In this document: positions 55,743 through 64,000 of the stretch, piece after piece
How positions within the stretch are numbered: position 1 is the stretch's first letter
Layout of the letters: each line of letters opens with the position of its first letter
The notes under the pieces: model-generated
Seen by the model: only the letters and a program-made list of their open reading frames with translations
Told to the model about the DNA's origin: nothing
Database searches by the model: none
Made by a program: the position numbers and the translations under genes
Assembly: GCF_029963765.1 (NCBI RefSeq)
Contig: NZ_JALBYU010000029.1
Location: forward strand, 1-64,000
Direction: 5' to 3'
From: Pseudomonas sp. UYIF39
GTDB lineage: Bacteria; Pseudomonadota; Gammaproteobacteria; Pseudomonadales; Pseudomonadaceae
Length of the DNA: 64,000 nucleotides

Positions 55743-56051
55743 CTAATGCTCCTTGCGTGATCGAAAAGGTACAGACTATTTTGCGTGGCAGAACTGAATT
55801 TATATCACGGTGTTGATATTCAACACCGTTCACTGCTGCCTTATCAACTTGAATAACTGCGCGAACAGGAAATATTCTAAATTTCCTAGCAAGGTTGATG
55901 CGTTAGCGTTTAAACAAATTAACCTGTTTCATTCGTTGATATTTAAGTACCCCAGCGCGGCTGGTAGGAAGAAAATTGGGGGGAAAGGTCATTGCAAGAA
56001 AGTTAAATTAAACTGGATAAAATGGTTTCTAAATCTTCTTCTGCTATGTAT
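55743..56051. other. Promoter region of the GNAT-MFS operon and LysR B 3' region
   Basis: This 309-nt, A+T-rich region holds the palindrome at 55807-55829 and no supported gene. A small plus-strand frame here (55810-56055) starts in the palindrome and has no domain. Confidence 0.45.
55807..55829. promoter_or_regulatory. Perfect 10-bp inverted-repeat operator candidate
   Basis: ACGGTGTTGA (55807-55816) and TCAACACCGT (55820-55829) are separated by TAT, 65 nt before the GNAT start codon. A TATAAA-like string follows on the minus strand. This is typical of a TetR- or GntR-type operator over a promoter. Confidence 0.65.
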
Positions 56052-56945
56052 TTAATCGCCAGTTTTCTGTGGCGTAAAATTTAAATTGCTGATGTACCGT
56101 GAGCAAAAATCAATATAGGTCCTCACAATAGTAGAGGGGTGGCGAGAAGGGTACAACAGGTTCACCTCCTGTTCAGGGAGAGGGTAATCTGGCAAAACAT
56201 GCACAAGAGACTTATTCATCAACCCCTGAGATGCTAAAAAAGGAGGTAATTCCGTTACAAGGTCCCCTCGCAACGCTTGGCTGCGCAAGTGAAGATAATC
56301 ATTTGTCGTTAAAATGGGATCAGTCATAAATGATTCCTCTCCTAAATGCCAAATATTGTTTAATCCACTTCCATGCCCCCATATACCGCAGGGATACCGA
56401 TTGAGATCAGCCGGTCGGGTGGGTACATCGAATCGTTTCAGGAGAACTGGGCTGGCAACCAACAAATGTCGATAAGTGATTTGATGTCGAGCAATCATCA
56501 TTTCGTGGACAATTGCCCCTACTCTTAAAGCAACATCAATGCCGTCTTCCGTCAGGTTGACCCTACGTTCGGTCGTCAAAACGCTAACTTTCACAAACGG
56601 ATAATCATTCTGAAACGCACTGATTAACTCCCACCAAGGTTCAAATACTGGTGGTAGGGAAAGTCGAAGCTTGCCTCTTAGTTCCAAATGATTGACGACT
56701 ACGGCCTGCCTGGCTTTAGCCATCCACTCCAAGCCTTGAGAAGCATGTTCATAGAGATTGGCACCGGCCTCCGTTAACTGAATACCCTGAGACGAACGCT
56801 CCAACAGCTGCGTATCCAAATCGCGCTCGAGTTCCTTAATGTGCCTACTCAGCGTGGCTAGCGGTATCCCACTAGACAACGCGGCTGCGGAAAGGCTCCC
56901 AGATATCACCGCATGGACGAACATTTCAACTGAATTGAGGTTCAT
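56052..56945 (-). CDS. LysR-family regulator (paralogue B)
   Basis: I place the start at the ATG at 56945 (297 aa; MNLNSVEMFVHAVISGSLSA). A longer frame to 57053 adds residues unlike any LysR N-terminus. It matches LysR A (27862-28797) along its full length and differs mainly at the C-terminus. It is divergent from the SnoaL/GMC/ALDH gene set and probably controls it. An A+T-rich palindrome (57024-57044) lies in the gap. Confidence 0.92.
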   Translation of the reverse strand: MNLNSVEMFVHAVISGSLSAAALSSGIPLATLSRHIKELERDLDTQLLERSSQGIQLTEAGANLYEHASQGLEWMAKARQAVVVNHLELRGKLRLSLPPVFEPWWELISAFQNDYPFVKVSVLTTERRVNLTEDGIDVALRVGAIVHEMMIARHQITYRHLLVASPVLLKRFDVPTRPADLNRYPCGIWGHGSGLNNIWHLGEESFMTDPILTTNDYLHLRSQALRGDLVTELPPFLASQGLMNKSLVHVLPDYPLPEQEVNLLYPSRHPSTIVRTYIDFCSRYISNLNFTPQKTGD

Positions 56946-57023
56946 ATTGCACGGCGCCTGCCAGTGTAGGGGGGCTAGCAGCAATCTTCGCATATTCGCC
57001 CGTGAAATTGAAGGTTGGGAGAA

Positions 57024-57044
57024 TGCAATTAAAATATAATTGCA
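57024..57044. promoter_or_regulatory. Inverted-repeat operator candidate for LysR B
   Basis: TGCAATT (57024-57030) and AATTGCA (57038-57044) are separated by 7 nt, about 80 nt before the LysR B start and 225 nt before the divergent gene. The spacing suits a LysR-type dimer site. Confidence 0.5.
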
Positions 57045-57270
57045 ATTTCGCATATAACTTAATGTTTGAATTTAGCCTTTTTTTATACGAATAAGCTTAT
57101 CGCTTTGTGTGCCTTGGCGAGCTGATTGATGCTGTCGGGGTTGGCTGATTATGAATTCCTCCCAAAATGAAGAGTTCGACTTCTCAGTTTTGCGTGTTCC
57201 GAGCTAAATTTATAAGCCTACACTCAAGAGGATCGGAAATTTCCAATCAGCTCATTATTAAGGTAATAAC
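57045..57270 (+). other. Promoter region of the divergent oxidative gene set
   Basis: This A+T-rich gap has no gene. It should hold the promoter for the operon that starts at 57271. Confidence 0.4.
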
Positions 57271-57648
57271 ATGTCTATCGAAATGGTCCTTAAGTCGTAC
57301 GAGACTGCTCTAAATAATAACGACATCGAATCGATTCTTTCGTTGTTTGGTAGCGAACCTGTGTTCATGCCGCAGAACGCTCCGGCATTGGAAGGGCGTG
57401 AAGCAGTGCGCGCTGGCTATGAGCAGGTTTTTGATATCTTGAAGTTGACGGTGCAGTTCACTATTCATGATGTGGAAATAGCTGGCGAATGGGCGTGGGC
57501 GCGCACTACTTCATCAGGAGTTACGAAGATTCTTGAGGCTGGTATTGAAGTTTCTGAAGGTAATAACGAGCTTTTCATTCTGCGGAAAGAGTCGGGTGAC
57601 TGGAAAATCCACCGTTATCTGTTCGCGACCAGTCAACCTCGGGCTTAA
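57271..57648 (+). CDS. SnoaL-like / ketosteroid isomerase-type protein
   Basis: This 125-aa NTF2-fold protein (MVLKSYETALNNNDIESILSLF, PALEGREAVRAGYEQVF, ELFILRKESGDWKIHRYLF) is of the DUF4440/YybH type. Such proteins can be isomerases, hydratases or ligand binders. It is the first gene of the set divergent from LysR B. The function within the pathway is not readable. Confidence 0.85.
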   Translation: MSIEMVLKSYETALNNNDIESILSLFGSEPVFMPQNAPALEGREAVRAGYEQVFDILKLTVQFTIHDVEIAGEWAWARTTSSGVTKILEAGIEVSEGNNELFILRKESGDWKIHRYLFATSQPRA

Positions 57649-57720
57649 CTTAATCAGTCTATTATCAGATCGGTTAAAGCTGCGTTGAAGAAAATTTTCT
57701 TTATGTAAAAGGATATCGCC

Positions 57721-59328
57721 ATGCCTACTTCTAACACCGTGTTTCCCTCCAGCGAAGGGCAGACTTCGGCCTCACCTAAAAATAGCGATGCTCACTCAGC
57801 TACATACGACTATGTGATTGTCGGTGGTGGAGCTGCAGGTGCTGTGTTGGCTAATCGCTTGAGCGAGGCGGGCGACCGCAAGGTGTTGCTACTGGAAGCA
57901 GGCATGGCATATGCACCGGATGAGTACCCTGACGCTGTGCGCCTTCAAACCATGATTGGTGGTGATAGCGAGCATGACTGGGGATACCAAAGCGAGCCTT
58001 CCTACTTAAATCGCGTCCTGCCTTTGCCACGCGGTCGAGTACTTGGCGGTAGCACAGCTATTAACGGTGCTGTCGCAATGCGGACACCCAAAGTAGACCA
58101 TGATCGCTGGCAGAAAGAGCATGGTCTAGAAGGCTGGAGTTGGGCGGATATGGCGCCAGCATTTATCCGAATGGAGCGTACGTCGGGAGGTGCCGACGAG
58201 GTCCATGGCCGTTCTGGTCCGTTTCCCATTCACCAGCTTGGTTTTGAAGAAACATCTGATATGCAGCGAGCATTTGTTGAGGCTGCGGTCAATGTCGGCT
58301 ATCCGAGAGTTAGCGATTTCAACGGTATGGAACCATTTGGCGCGAGCCCTTACCCCATGAACACTCGGATGGGGAATAGGATGAATACGGGCATGACTTA
58401 TCTGGATTCAGCGACTCGCGCTAGACCTAATTTAACGATCCGTGGTAACGCAGAAGTAGAACGTGTGTTATTCAAAGGGCGGCGCGCTGTCGGCGTAAAC
58501 TTGATCGACGGCGAATCGATTTTTGCACACGAAGTCATTCTCAGCGCTGGCACCTATGGCAGTCCTGGGATATTGATGCGTTCTGGAGTGGGGCCGGCCC
58601 AGGACCTAGAGGCGTTGGGCATTGATGTCATCGCCGATCTTCCTGTGGGTAAAAAGCTACAGGATCATCCTTTCTACTTTACTGTTTGGGCTGCTAATCC
58701 ACAAAAGGTTGGCTTGGGAACGCCTCCGGTGGGCGCCATTCTCTGGGCACGCTCAAAGCAGGCTGCGGCCAATGATCTGGACCTGCATGTCACTGCAGTT
58801 CATTACGGTGATCCAAGTCAATCACCAAGCGGCGCTATCTTTATGCTCGCTATTGCCAATACTCGACCCGTCTCGGTCGGATCTTTCAAACTGCGTAGCA
58901 AGGATCCTCGCGACAATCCAATCATCGATCTTGCATTTCTCAAAGATCAACGAGATCGGGACGGTTTGATTGACGGTGTCGAGATCGTACGGGCGTTAGC
59001 TGCAACTGCCCCGCTTTCTGAGTTCATCCAAAGTGAGATGGCGCCGGGGGCGCAGGCAGTCACTAGGGCCGAAATTGAGGCCAGTTTAGCCGGCTCTCTC
59101 GACACCTACCACCATCCTACGTCGACAGTGCCCATGGGCGGACCGAACGACCCGGATGCGGTACTGGATAATTTCGGTTTAGTTCGCGGGATACAGGGCC
59201 TGAGAGTGGTTGACGCATCCATCTTCCCAGACATTCCGTCAGTGGCAACCAACGTAATCACCTTGATGGCCGCTGAACACATCGCTTTCAAGATGACTGA
59301 TAATCGGAGCGCTGAACGTGAACTCTGA
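57721..59328 (+). CDS. GMC-family FAD oxidoreductase
   Basis: This 535-aa flavoenzyme oxidises an alcohol to an aldehyde. The FAD motif is VIVGGGAAGAVLANRLSE (about residues 33-50), the GMC signature follows at RGRVLGGSTAINGAV, and the active-site His lies at YHHPTSTVPMG (about 463-464) with an Asn at ATNVIT (about 510). It resembles choline and other alcohol dehydrogenases. The ALDH gene overlaps its end, so the pair should convert an alcohol to an acid. Confidence 0.95.
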   Translation: MPTSNTVFPSSEGQTSASPKNSDAHSATYDYVIVGGGAAGAVLANRLSEAGDRKVLLLEAGMAYAPDEYPDAVRLQTMIGGDSEHDWGYQSEPSYLNRVLPLPRGRVLGGSTAINGAVAMRTPKVDHDRWQKEHGLEGWSWADMAPAFIRMERTSGGADEVHGRSGPFPIHQLGFEETSDMQRAFVEAAVNVGYPRVSDFNGMEPFGASPYPMNTRMGNRMNTGMTYLDSATRARPNLTIRGNAEVERVLFKGRRAVGVNLIDGESIFAHEVILSAGTYGSPGILMRSGVGPAQDLEALGIDVIADLPVGKKLQDHPFYFTVWAANPQKVGLGTPPVGAILWARSKQAAANDLDLHVTAVHYGDPSQSPSGAIFMLAIANTRPVSVGSFKLRSKDPRDNPIIDLAFLKDQRDRDGLIDGVEIVRALAATAPLSEFIQSEMAPGAQAVTRAEIEASLAGSLDTYHHPTSTVPMGGPNDPDAVLDNFGLVRGIQGLRVVDASIFPDIPSVATNVITLMAAEHIAFKMTDNRSAEREL

Positions 59329-60787
59329 AAAAATGGTAGCCCGTCATTGGATCGGTGGACAATGGATCGAAAAAGGCGAGAGACACGATAGTATCGACCC
59401 TGCGACTGGCGAATCCATTGGCTCATTTTGTGAGGGCGGACAAGCGGTGGCTTTACAGGCTATTGAGGTCGCGTACAAAGCGTTTAATGGTACTTCGTGG
59501 AGACACGACCGAAGACTCCGGGCGCAAGCATTAAACGAGATGGCTGATCGTTTCGAATTCCATGCCGAGGAATTGGTGGCGATACTTTCGCTGGAGAATG
59601 GAAAAATTCGTTCCGAAGCGCATTTTGAGGTGTCGATGGTGCCCTCTAAACTGCGCTTTTATGCAGCGTTGGCTTTGACTGATTTTGGACGCGCTATAGA
59701 AACATCCCCAGGTCGGTACTCCACTGTTCTACGCGAAGCGGTGGGTGTAGCCGGTGTCATTGCGCCTTGGAATTCACCAGTTGTGTTGTTTATTCGTTCG
59801 CTAGCACCTGCGCTTGCGGCGGGTTGCACAGTAGTGGGTAAATTACCTGGTTGGACCGCCCTAACAAACTCCAAGATGTGCGAGATATTTGCTGAGGTTC
59901 GAAGCCTGCCTGATGGGGTGATCAATGTCTTCAGTGAAGTTAGCAGTGACGGCGCTCGCGCCATGATTGATTCGCCATTGGTTCCCACTATTAGTTTTAC
60001 TGGCAGTTCGAGCACAGGCCAAGCCATCTCGGCCGCAGGCGCTAAGCACTTGAAACGTTTCGGCCTTGAATTAGGCGGCAAAACTCCGGTGTTGGTGTTT
60101 GAGGATGCTGATCTGGATAAAGCACTGCCCATGATCGAAAAGGCACTCACAACGTTTGCCGGTCAATTCTGCATGACCGCCAGCCGTCTTCTTGTACATA
60201 GACCGATTCTTGACCACGTTCGTGATTTGCTTGCCGCTCGCCTTCGAGCGGTCAAGGTTGGTCCAGCAGCTTTACCGGAGAGTGATATGGGCCCGCTTAT
60301 CAATATGGACAACGTTAAGCGAGTTGATGCGATGGTTGAAGCAGCCATTTCAGCCGGAGCAAAGGTTGTGGTTCGTGGCGGGGCTTTCAAGAGTGGCCCT
60401 TTGGCAAGAGGAGCTTTCTACCAACCAACTCTGTTAGAAATTACCGACCACGAGTTACCTATTGCACAGGAGGAGGTATTTGGCCCGGTCTTGGTGATGC
60501 AGGCATTTGACGACGAGGCGGAAGCTATCAGTCTGGCAAATAATTCCCGCTACGGACTCGCCGCGTCTATCTGGTCGAGTCAAATCGACCGTCCACATCG
60601 TGTGGCCCGACAACTGGACGTCGGCACGGTATGGATCAATAACTGGGCAGTGGTTTACGACGAAACAGAGGAGGGTGGTTACAAGCAAAGCGGAGCAGGA
60701 CGTTTGAACGGAATCGCCGCCATGGAGGATTTCGTCGAGTACAAAACCGTCATTCACGAAATTAACCTTGATTCAAATCATTCCTGA
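59318..60787 (+). CDS. NAD(P)-dependent aldehyde dehydrogenase
   Basis: This 489-aa protein has the ALDH active site complete: N152 (PWNSP), E251 (LELGGK) and the nucleophile C285 (QFCMTASR). It starts at GTG (59318), 11 bases inside the GMC gene, with GGAG upstream; an ATG at 59333 is possible. It would oxidise the aldehyde made by the GMC enzyme to a carboxylic acid. The exact substrate is unknown. Confidence 0.95.
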   Translation: MNSEKMVARHWIGGQWIEKGERHDSIDPATGESIGSFCEGGQAVALQAIEVAYKAFNGTSWRHDRRLRAQALNEMADRFEFHAEELVAILSLENGKIRSEAHFEVSMVPSKLRFYAALALTDFGRAIETSPGRYSTVLREAVGVAGVIAPWNSPVVLFIRSLAPALAAGCTVVGKLPGWTALTNSKMCEIFAEVRSLPDGVINVFSEVSSDGARAMIDSPLVPTISFTGSSSTGQAISAAGAKHLKRFGLELGGKTPVLVFEDADLDKALPMIEKALTTFAGQFCMTASRLLVHRPILDHVRDLLAARLRAVKVGPAALPESDMGPLINMDNVKRVDAMVEAAISAGAKVVVRGGAFKSGPLARGAFYQPTLLEITDHELPIAQEEVFGPVLVMQAFDDEAEAISLANNSRYGLAASIWSSQIDRPHRVARQLDVGTVWINNWAVVYDETEEGGYKQSGAGRLNGIAAMEDFVEYKTVIHEINLDSNHS

Positions 60788-60970
60788 TTGCAGCTCGGCC
60801 TATGGCCTTACTGTATGAAGTTGGGAGTTTATTCAGAGCTCCCGCGCACATTTTCCAATGCTGACTCAGTTCAGAGTGGCGGCTGAGCTCCTTTGAAAGG
60901 TCTCAATTTTCAAAACGCGGCGGTTAAGGCGTACGTCGCTCTTCAAGCCCAATAGAATTCGAGTGAATTT

Positions 60971-61948
60971 ATGGACAGCATGAAAGCTGCGGTAATCTAC
61001 CAAGCCGGTGAACCCGAAGTCCTTAGGCTGGAGCAGCGGCCTATTCCGGTCCCATTAAATGGCGAGGTTTTGATAAAGGTTAAAGCGTTTGGCTTAAATC
61101 GCTCCGAACTTTTCACCAGGCAAGGTCATTCGCCTAATGTGCGTTTTCCGCGCGTACTTGGTATTGAAGCCGTGGGTATTGTTGAATCGGCCCCTGGTAA
61201 AGAGTTTAAACCTGGGGATCGAGTTGCTACGGCTATGGGCGGGATGGGTCGATACCTTGACGGAGGATATGCCGAATATACCTGTGTCCCCGCCTCACAA
61301 ATTCAGTCTGTGCGAACAGATTTGGATTGGGCGACATTGGGCGCTCTCCCGGAAATGCTGCAGACCGCCTGGGGGTCACTATTTAAATCGCTGCGCATTG
61401 AACACGGACAGACATTACTTATCCGCGGTGGTACGACCTCAGTCGGATTAGCTGCTGCCGCAATTGCTAAAAATCATGGGGTTACGGTCGCGTCAACGAC
61501 TCGTAAAGCAGGTCGTGAGTCGCTGTTACGCGACAGCGGTGCTGAGCACGTTTTTGTCGACACCGGGAACCTGGCTGAACAAGTTAAAGCAGTTTTCCCG
61601 GGCGGCGTTGACAAGGTGCTTGAACTGATCGGGGCTACGACATTGCGTGATTCGCTGCGGTGCGCTCGGCCAGGCGGCACGGTATGCATGACCGGAATGG
61701 TAAGTAATGAGTGGGCGTTTAAGGATTTCAGCCCCATGGATATGGTGCCGACAGCCGTTAGCTTGACAACGTATGCTGGAGATTCTGACGATTTTATGGC
61801 TACACCGCTTCAAGATCTGATCGAGCAAATTGTCGCAGGGTCATTGCGCGTGCAAGTCGGTCAGGTGTTTTCGCTAGACGACATTGTCGCTGCTCATCGT
61901 TGCATGGAAGAAAATAGAGCGGGCGGAAAAATTGTGGTGCTGACATGA
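60971..61948 (+). CDS. MDR-family quinone oxidoreductase-like dehydrogenase
   Basis: This 325-aa medium-chain dehydrogenase has the GroES-like N-terminal domain (residues 1-115) and a Rossmann domain with RGGTTSVGLAAAAIAK. It lacks the structural-zinc Cys cluster of classical alcohol dehydrogenases, so it is closer to zinc-free quinone oxidoreductases that reduce enones or quinones with NADPH. It is 183 nt after the ALDH gene and likely part of the same pathway. Confidence 0.9.
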   Translation: MDSMKAAVIYQAGEPEVLRLEQRPIPVPLNGEVLIKVKAFGLNRSELFTRQGHSPNVRFPRVLGIEAVGIVESAPGKEFKPGDRVATAMGGMGRYLDGGYAEYTCVPASQIQSVRTDLDWATLGALPEMLQTAWGSLFKSLRIEHGQTLLIRGGTTSVGLAAAAIAKNHGVTVASTTRKAGRESLLRDSGAEHVFVDTGNLAEQVKAVFPGGVDKVLELIGATTLRDSLRCARPGGTVCMTGMVSNEWAFKDFSPMDMVPTAVSLTTYAGDSDDFMATPLQDLIEQIVAGSLRVQVGQVFSLDDIVAAHRCMEENRAGGKIVVLT

Positions 61949-62006
61949 GTGAGCCGTTGACCAATTTGGGAAGTTACCTGATTTCTAAGCGACAAGCTGA
62001 AAAGTT

Positions 62007-62969
62007 ATGATTGCCAATTTACGACTTTACGACGATCTTCTGGACGCCCTTTACGAAACCTTTGGCCGTCATCCAGGTTTCAGGGTCGCTCATGCGAAGG
62101 GAGTGTTGAGCACCGGAAATTTTATTGCCAGCGCTGCAGCTCGCACACTCAGCACTGCTTTCCACCTGAGCGGTGAAGCAGTGCCCGTCGTGGCAAGATT
62201 TTCAAACTTCAGTGGGTTGCCCGCTACGCCTGACGGCGATCCGATGGCTAGCCCTTACGGATTGGCTCTCCGGTTCCAGCTTCCGGATGGCACTTGCACC
62301 GACATTGTCGCCCACTCGTATGATGGATTCCCAGTCGCCACTCCGACGGAGTTTTTGGAGTTTCTTCTCGGGATTGCTGCCAGCAGCGGCCAGCCCGCTA
62401 TGCCATATAGGCTAGAGAAGTTTTTGGCTGAACATGCTGCCGCGAAGGATTTTATGATATCGCCCAAACCAGCACCGCGCAGTTACGCTTCGATACCTTA
62501 CTTTGGCGTCAATAGCTTTGTATTTATCGATGCCGACGGTGGTCGCCGTTTTGGTCGTTATCGCGTAGGACCTTCGATCAATTTACCCGCGTTGACAGAT
62601 GTTGAAATAGCAGAGACATCCCCTGATTATCTAAGTGAAGAGCTGCGCACTCGCCTGTCGTCCGGCGCTATTAGTCTGCGACTAGTACTTCAGCTCGCTA
62701 ATCCTGACGACGATATTTCAGATGGGTCAGTGGCATGGGCGCGAATTGGTGACTTGGCTCATGAGGAAATTGAGTTGGGAGAACTCCTACTGGATGGGTT
62801 CCCAGGTTCAGTTGAACAGCGATTCTGGCAGCGCAATCTGAACTTCAATCCTGGACGTATAACTGCCGGTATCGAATTGTCCGATGATCCTATGGTAGCT
62901 GCAAGGCAAGGTATCTATGATCGCGCTGTCAAGCGGCGAGCAGATGCCGCCGGCATCGAGGAGTCATGA
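62007..62969 (+). CDS. Catalase-related (SrpA-like) haem protein
   Basis: This 320-aa protein matches small catalase-related peroxidases: the haem-side His in RVAHAKGV (about residue 29) and Asn in RFSNFSG, GLALRFQLPDG, and a C-terminal NPGRIT..ELSDDP segment near residues 285-300. The proximal Tyr region (usually RxFxY) is short, as in this subfamily. It may consume peroxide made by the GMC oxidase. The next gene overlaps its end (ATGATGG). Confidence 0.85.
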   Translation: MIANLRLYDDLLDALYETFGRHPGFRVAHAKGVLSTGNFIASAAARTLSTAFHLSGEAVPVVARFSNFSGLPATPDGDPMASPYGLALRFQLPDGTCTDIVAHSYDGFPVATPTEFLEFLLGIAASSGQPAMPYRLEKFLAEHAAAKDFMISPKPAPRSYASIPYFGVNSFVFIDADGGRRFGRYRVGPSINLPALTDVEIAETSPDYLSEELRTRLSSGAISLRLVLQLANPDDDISDGSVAWARIGDLAHEEIELGELLLDGFPGSVEQRFWQRNLNFNPGRITAGIELSDDPMVAARQGIYDRAVKRRADAAGIEES

Positions 62970-63526
62970 TGGACAAGCAGAGTTCTAACGAACCAGGTAT
63001 CAGCGTCATCGTGCATGAAGTCTCCCCCGAATACCAATCACTCTACGAGGAGTGGATGGAGCGGGCGATCGACGCTCACCGAAAATCCCCCGGCTTCCTG
63101 GCGGCGGACGTTTTACGCCCTGTCGGTTCAACTCTGCGTTATGCGGTAATTTTGCGATTTACTTCCCGCGAAGATGCTAATAGATGGCTCACCTCAAAAG
63201 TGCGCTACAAGCTTTTAGAGGAGGCAAGCCCATGGTTATTACGACAGGATCGATATCGGACTAATTCCGATGCGGACTTCTGGTTCGAGCCTCTCAATGG
63301 AGGAGATCGGGCGAAGCGTTGGAAGCAGTGGCTCCTTACGTGGGGTGTGGTACTACCACTGTCCAGTGTGATTTCTTGGTTGCTAGGTGCTGGCCTCTCG
63401 GTAGTTGACCTCGAACTTCCGTTGCTTTTATTCAAGCTCATCAGTTCTGCACTTCTCTCGCTGATTATGGTGTATTGGGCAATGCCTACTGTCTCTCGGC
63501 TTGCCTCACGTTGGCTATTGATTTGA
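62966..63526 (+). CDS. ABM-domain protein with membrane tail
   Basis: This 186-aa protein has an antibiotic-biosynthesis-monooxygenase (ABM) domain (residues 10-110; GISVIVHEVSPEYQSLYEEW, SPGFLAADVLRP, YAVILRFTSREDANRW). Two hydrophobic segments follow (about 122-145 and 150-175), so it is membrane-anchored. This ABM-plus-two-helix build is found in a distinct family. It is translationally coupled to the catalase-like gene and ends the gene set. Confidence 0.85.
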   Translation: MMDKQSSNEPGISVIVHEVSPEYQSLYEEWMERAIDAHRKSPGFLAADVLRPVGSTLRYAVILRFTSREDANRWLTSKVRYKLLEEASPWLLRQDRYRTNSDADFWFEPLNGGDRAKRWKQWLLTWGVVLPLSSVISWLLGAGLSVVDLELPLLLFKLISSALLSLIMVYWAMPTVSRLASRWLLI

Positions 63527-63978
63527 GTGAAAGCCATTATTGGCATAGGTGCTATCAAGAAATAAAAATGTAGATGTCACCAGCAGCCAAATGAGGGTAG
63601 TTGCCATCCTTGCGGCGCGTTTAAGTAACCGATATCGCATGCCAAACTTCTCTTCGTTTATAATACAAATATGGTAATAAATTAGCCATCGCCGCGCTGA
63701 AAATGGCGAAGCTTTTGTGGTCCACATTGCGCTAAGCGATAACTTACGTTGTGTAAGCATATGCAACATGGCATTTCGTTGGGGCGCGTATTGAGCTAAA
63801 AAAGGGGGAATGGCTCGCGGCGCACTCGGAGTAATTAACACGTTCAAGATTGCGAAACAGTCGAGGCTAACCGTTAAGCATTACCTTTATAAAAGTGAGT
63901 GGTAAAAAAATATAATAAGTTGGGCAATGCTTTACAGTTTGACGTGCGATTTTGATCACTGACTGCTTAGGATTCCAT
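63527..63978. other. Intergenic region at the right end
   Basis: No supported gene is seen. A minus-strand frame (63515-63847) is probably spurious. CTTAC-GTTGT-GTAAG near 63743 is a weak inverted repeat. Confidence 0.35.
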
Positions 63979-64000
63979 ATGAGGAGCCTTATCAAAATAG
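63979..64000 (+). CDS. Possible start of a gene cut by the window end
   Basis: ATGAGGAGC begins an open frame 22 nt before the window end, with TAGGA 7 nt upstream. Only seven codons are visible, so this is a guess. Confidence 0.15.

Noticed and set aside
63515..63847. 110-aa minus-strand frame at the right end
   Set aside because: No domain and no good start; one internal stretch is hydrophobic, but support is too weak for a gene.

Overview
The window looks like a Pseudomonas chromosome, probably of the fluorescens group. The evidence is the GTGGGAGC-type REP palindromes, the dppBCDF transporter operon, a secreted Cif-type epoxide hydrolase and the G+C-rich codon use of the conserved genes. 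The identification rests on recognised protein families and repeats, not on a database search. No rRNA, tRNA or CRISPR array was seen.

Layout. (1) Positions 1-19.4 kb are an accessory island with mixed and mostly low G+C. It holds a BRO-N gene, a Tn7-like transposition operon on the minus strand (tnsA-tnsB-tnsC-tniQ, 8388 to 2343), and two upstream TnsB-like genes whose first catalytic Asp position seems to be Gly. It also holds an unknown 356-aa protein, a divergent pair resembling TnpT/TnpS (the cointegrate-resolution proteins of Tn4651-type transposons), an XRE regulator followed by a heptanucleotide repeat, a deleted metallophosphoesterase gene, a membrane protein, a SnoaL-like protein and a cif homologue. 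(2) At 19.44 kb the island ends inside what looks like the last codons of dppA; dppB, dppC, dppD and dppF follow intact. (3) 24-29 kb carries a LysR/SDR divergent pair, a secreted MBL-fold hydrolase and a second LysR gene. (4) 29.8-55.7 kb is a G+C-rich biosynthetic cluster: three large NRPS or NRPS-PKS genes joined by ATGA overlaps, an MbtH-like gene and a TauD-like dioxygenase on the plus strand, and a convergent GNAT-MFS pair on the minus strand. (5) 56-63.5 kb carries a third LysR gene, closely similar to the second, divergent from a six-gene oxidative-metabolism set (SnoaL-like, GMC oxidoreductase, aldehyde dehydrogenase, quinone-oxidoreductase-like MDR, catalase-like, ABM domain with membrane tail).

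How the genes may work together. In the transposition operon the TnsA-like protein has Ser where the family has the catalytic Lys (QVS instead of QxK). If this nuclease is dead, the element should transpose by a copy-in route and form cointegrates. The TnpS/TnpT-like pair nearby would be a fitting resolution system. This combination, the array of helix-turn-helix units in the TniQ protein and the two catalytically degenerate TnsB-like proteins are the most unusual features of the island.

The NRPS genes predict an Arg-like, Pro-like and Cys-derived thiazole chain, extended and released by the second enzyme. The third enzyme is a separate Ile-like, Pro-like, malonyl (ketoreduced) unit with its own thioesterase and no acyltransferase domain. 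An NRPS-PKS that extends Pro by a reduced malonate, next to a TauD-like hydroxylase, recalls the detoxin/rimosamide family. The thiazole-forming arm makes the cluster look like a new composite. Substrate calls are read by eye from A-domain motifs and are predictions only.
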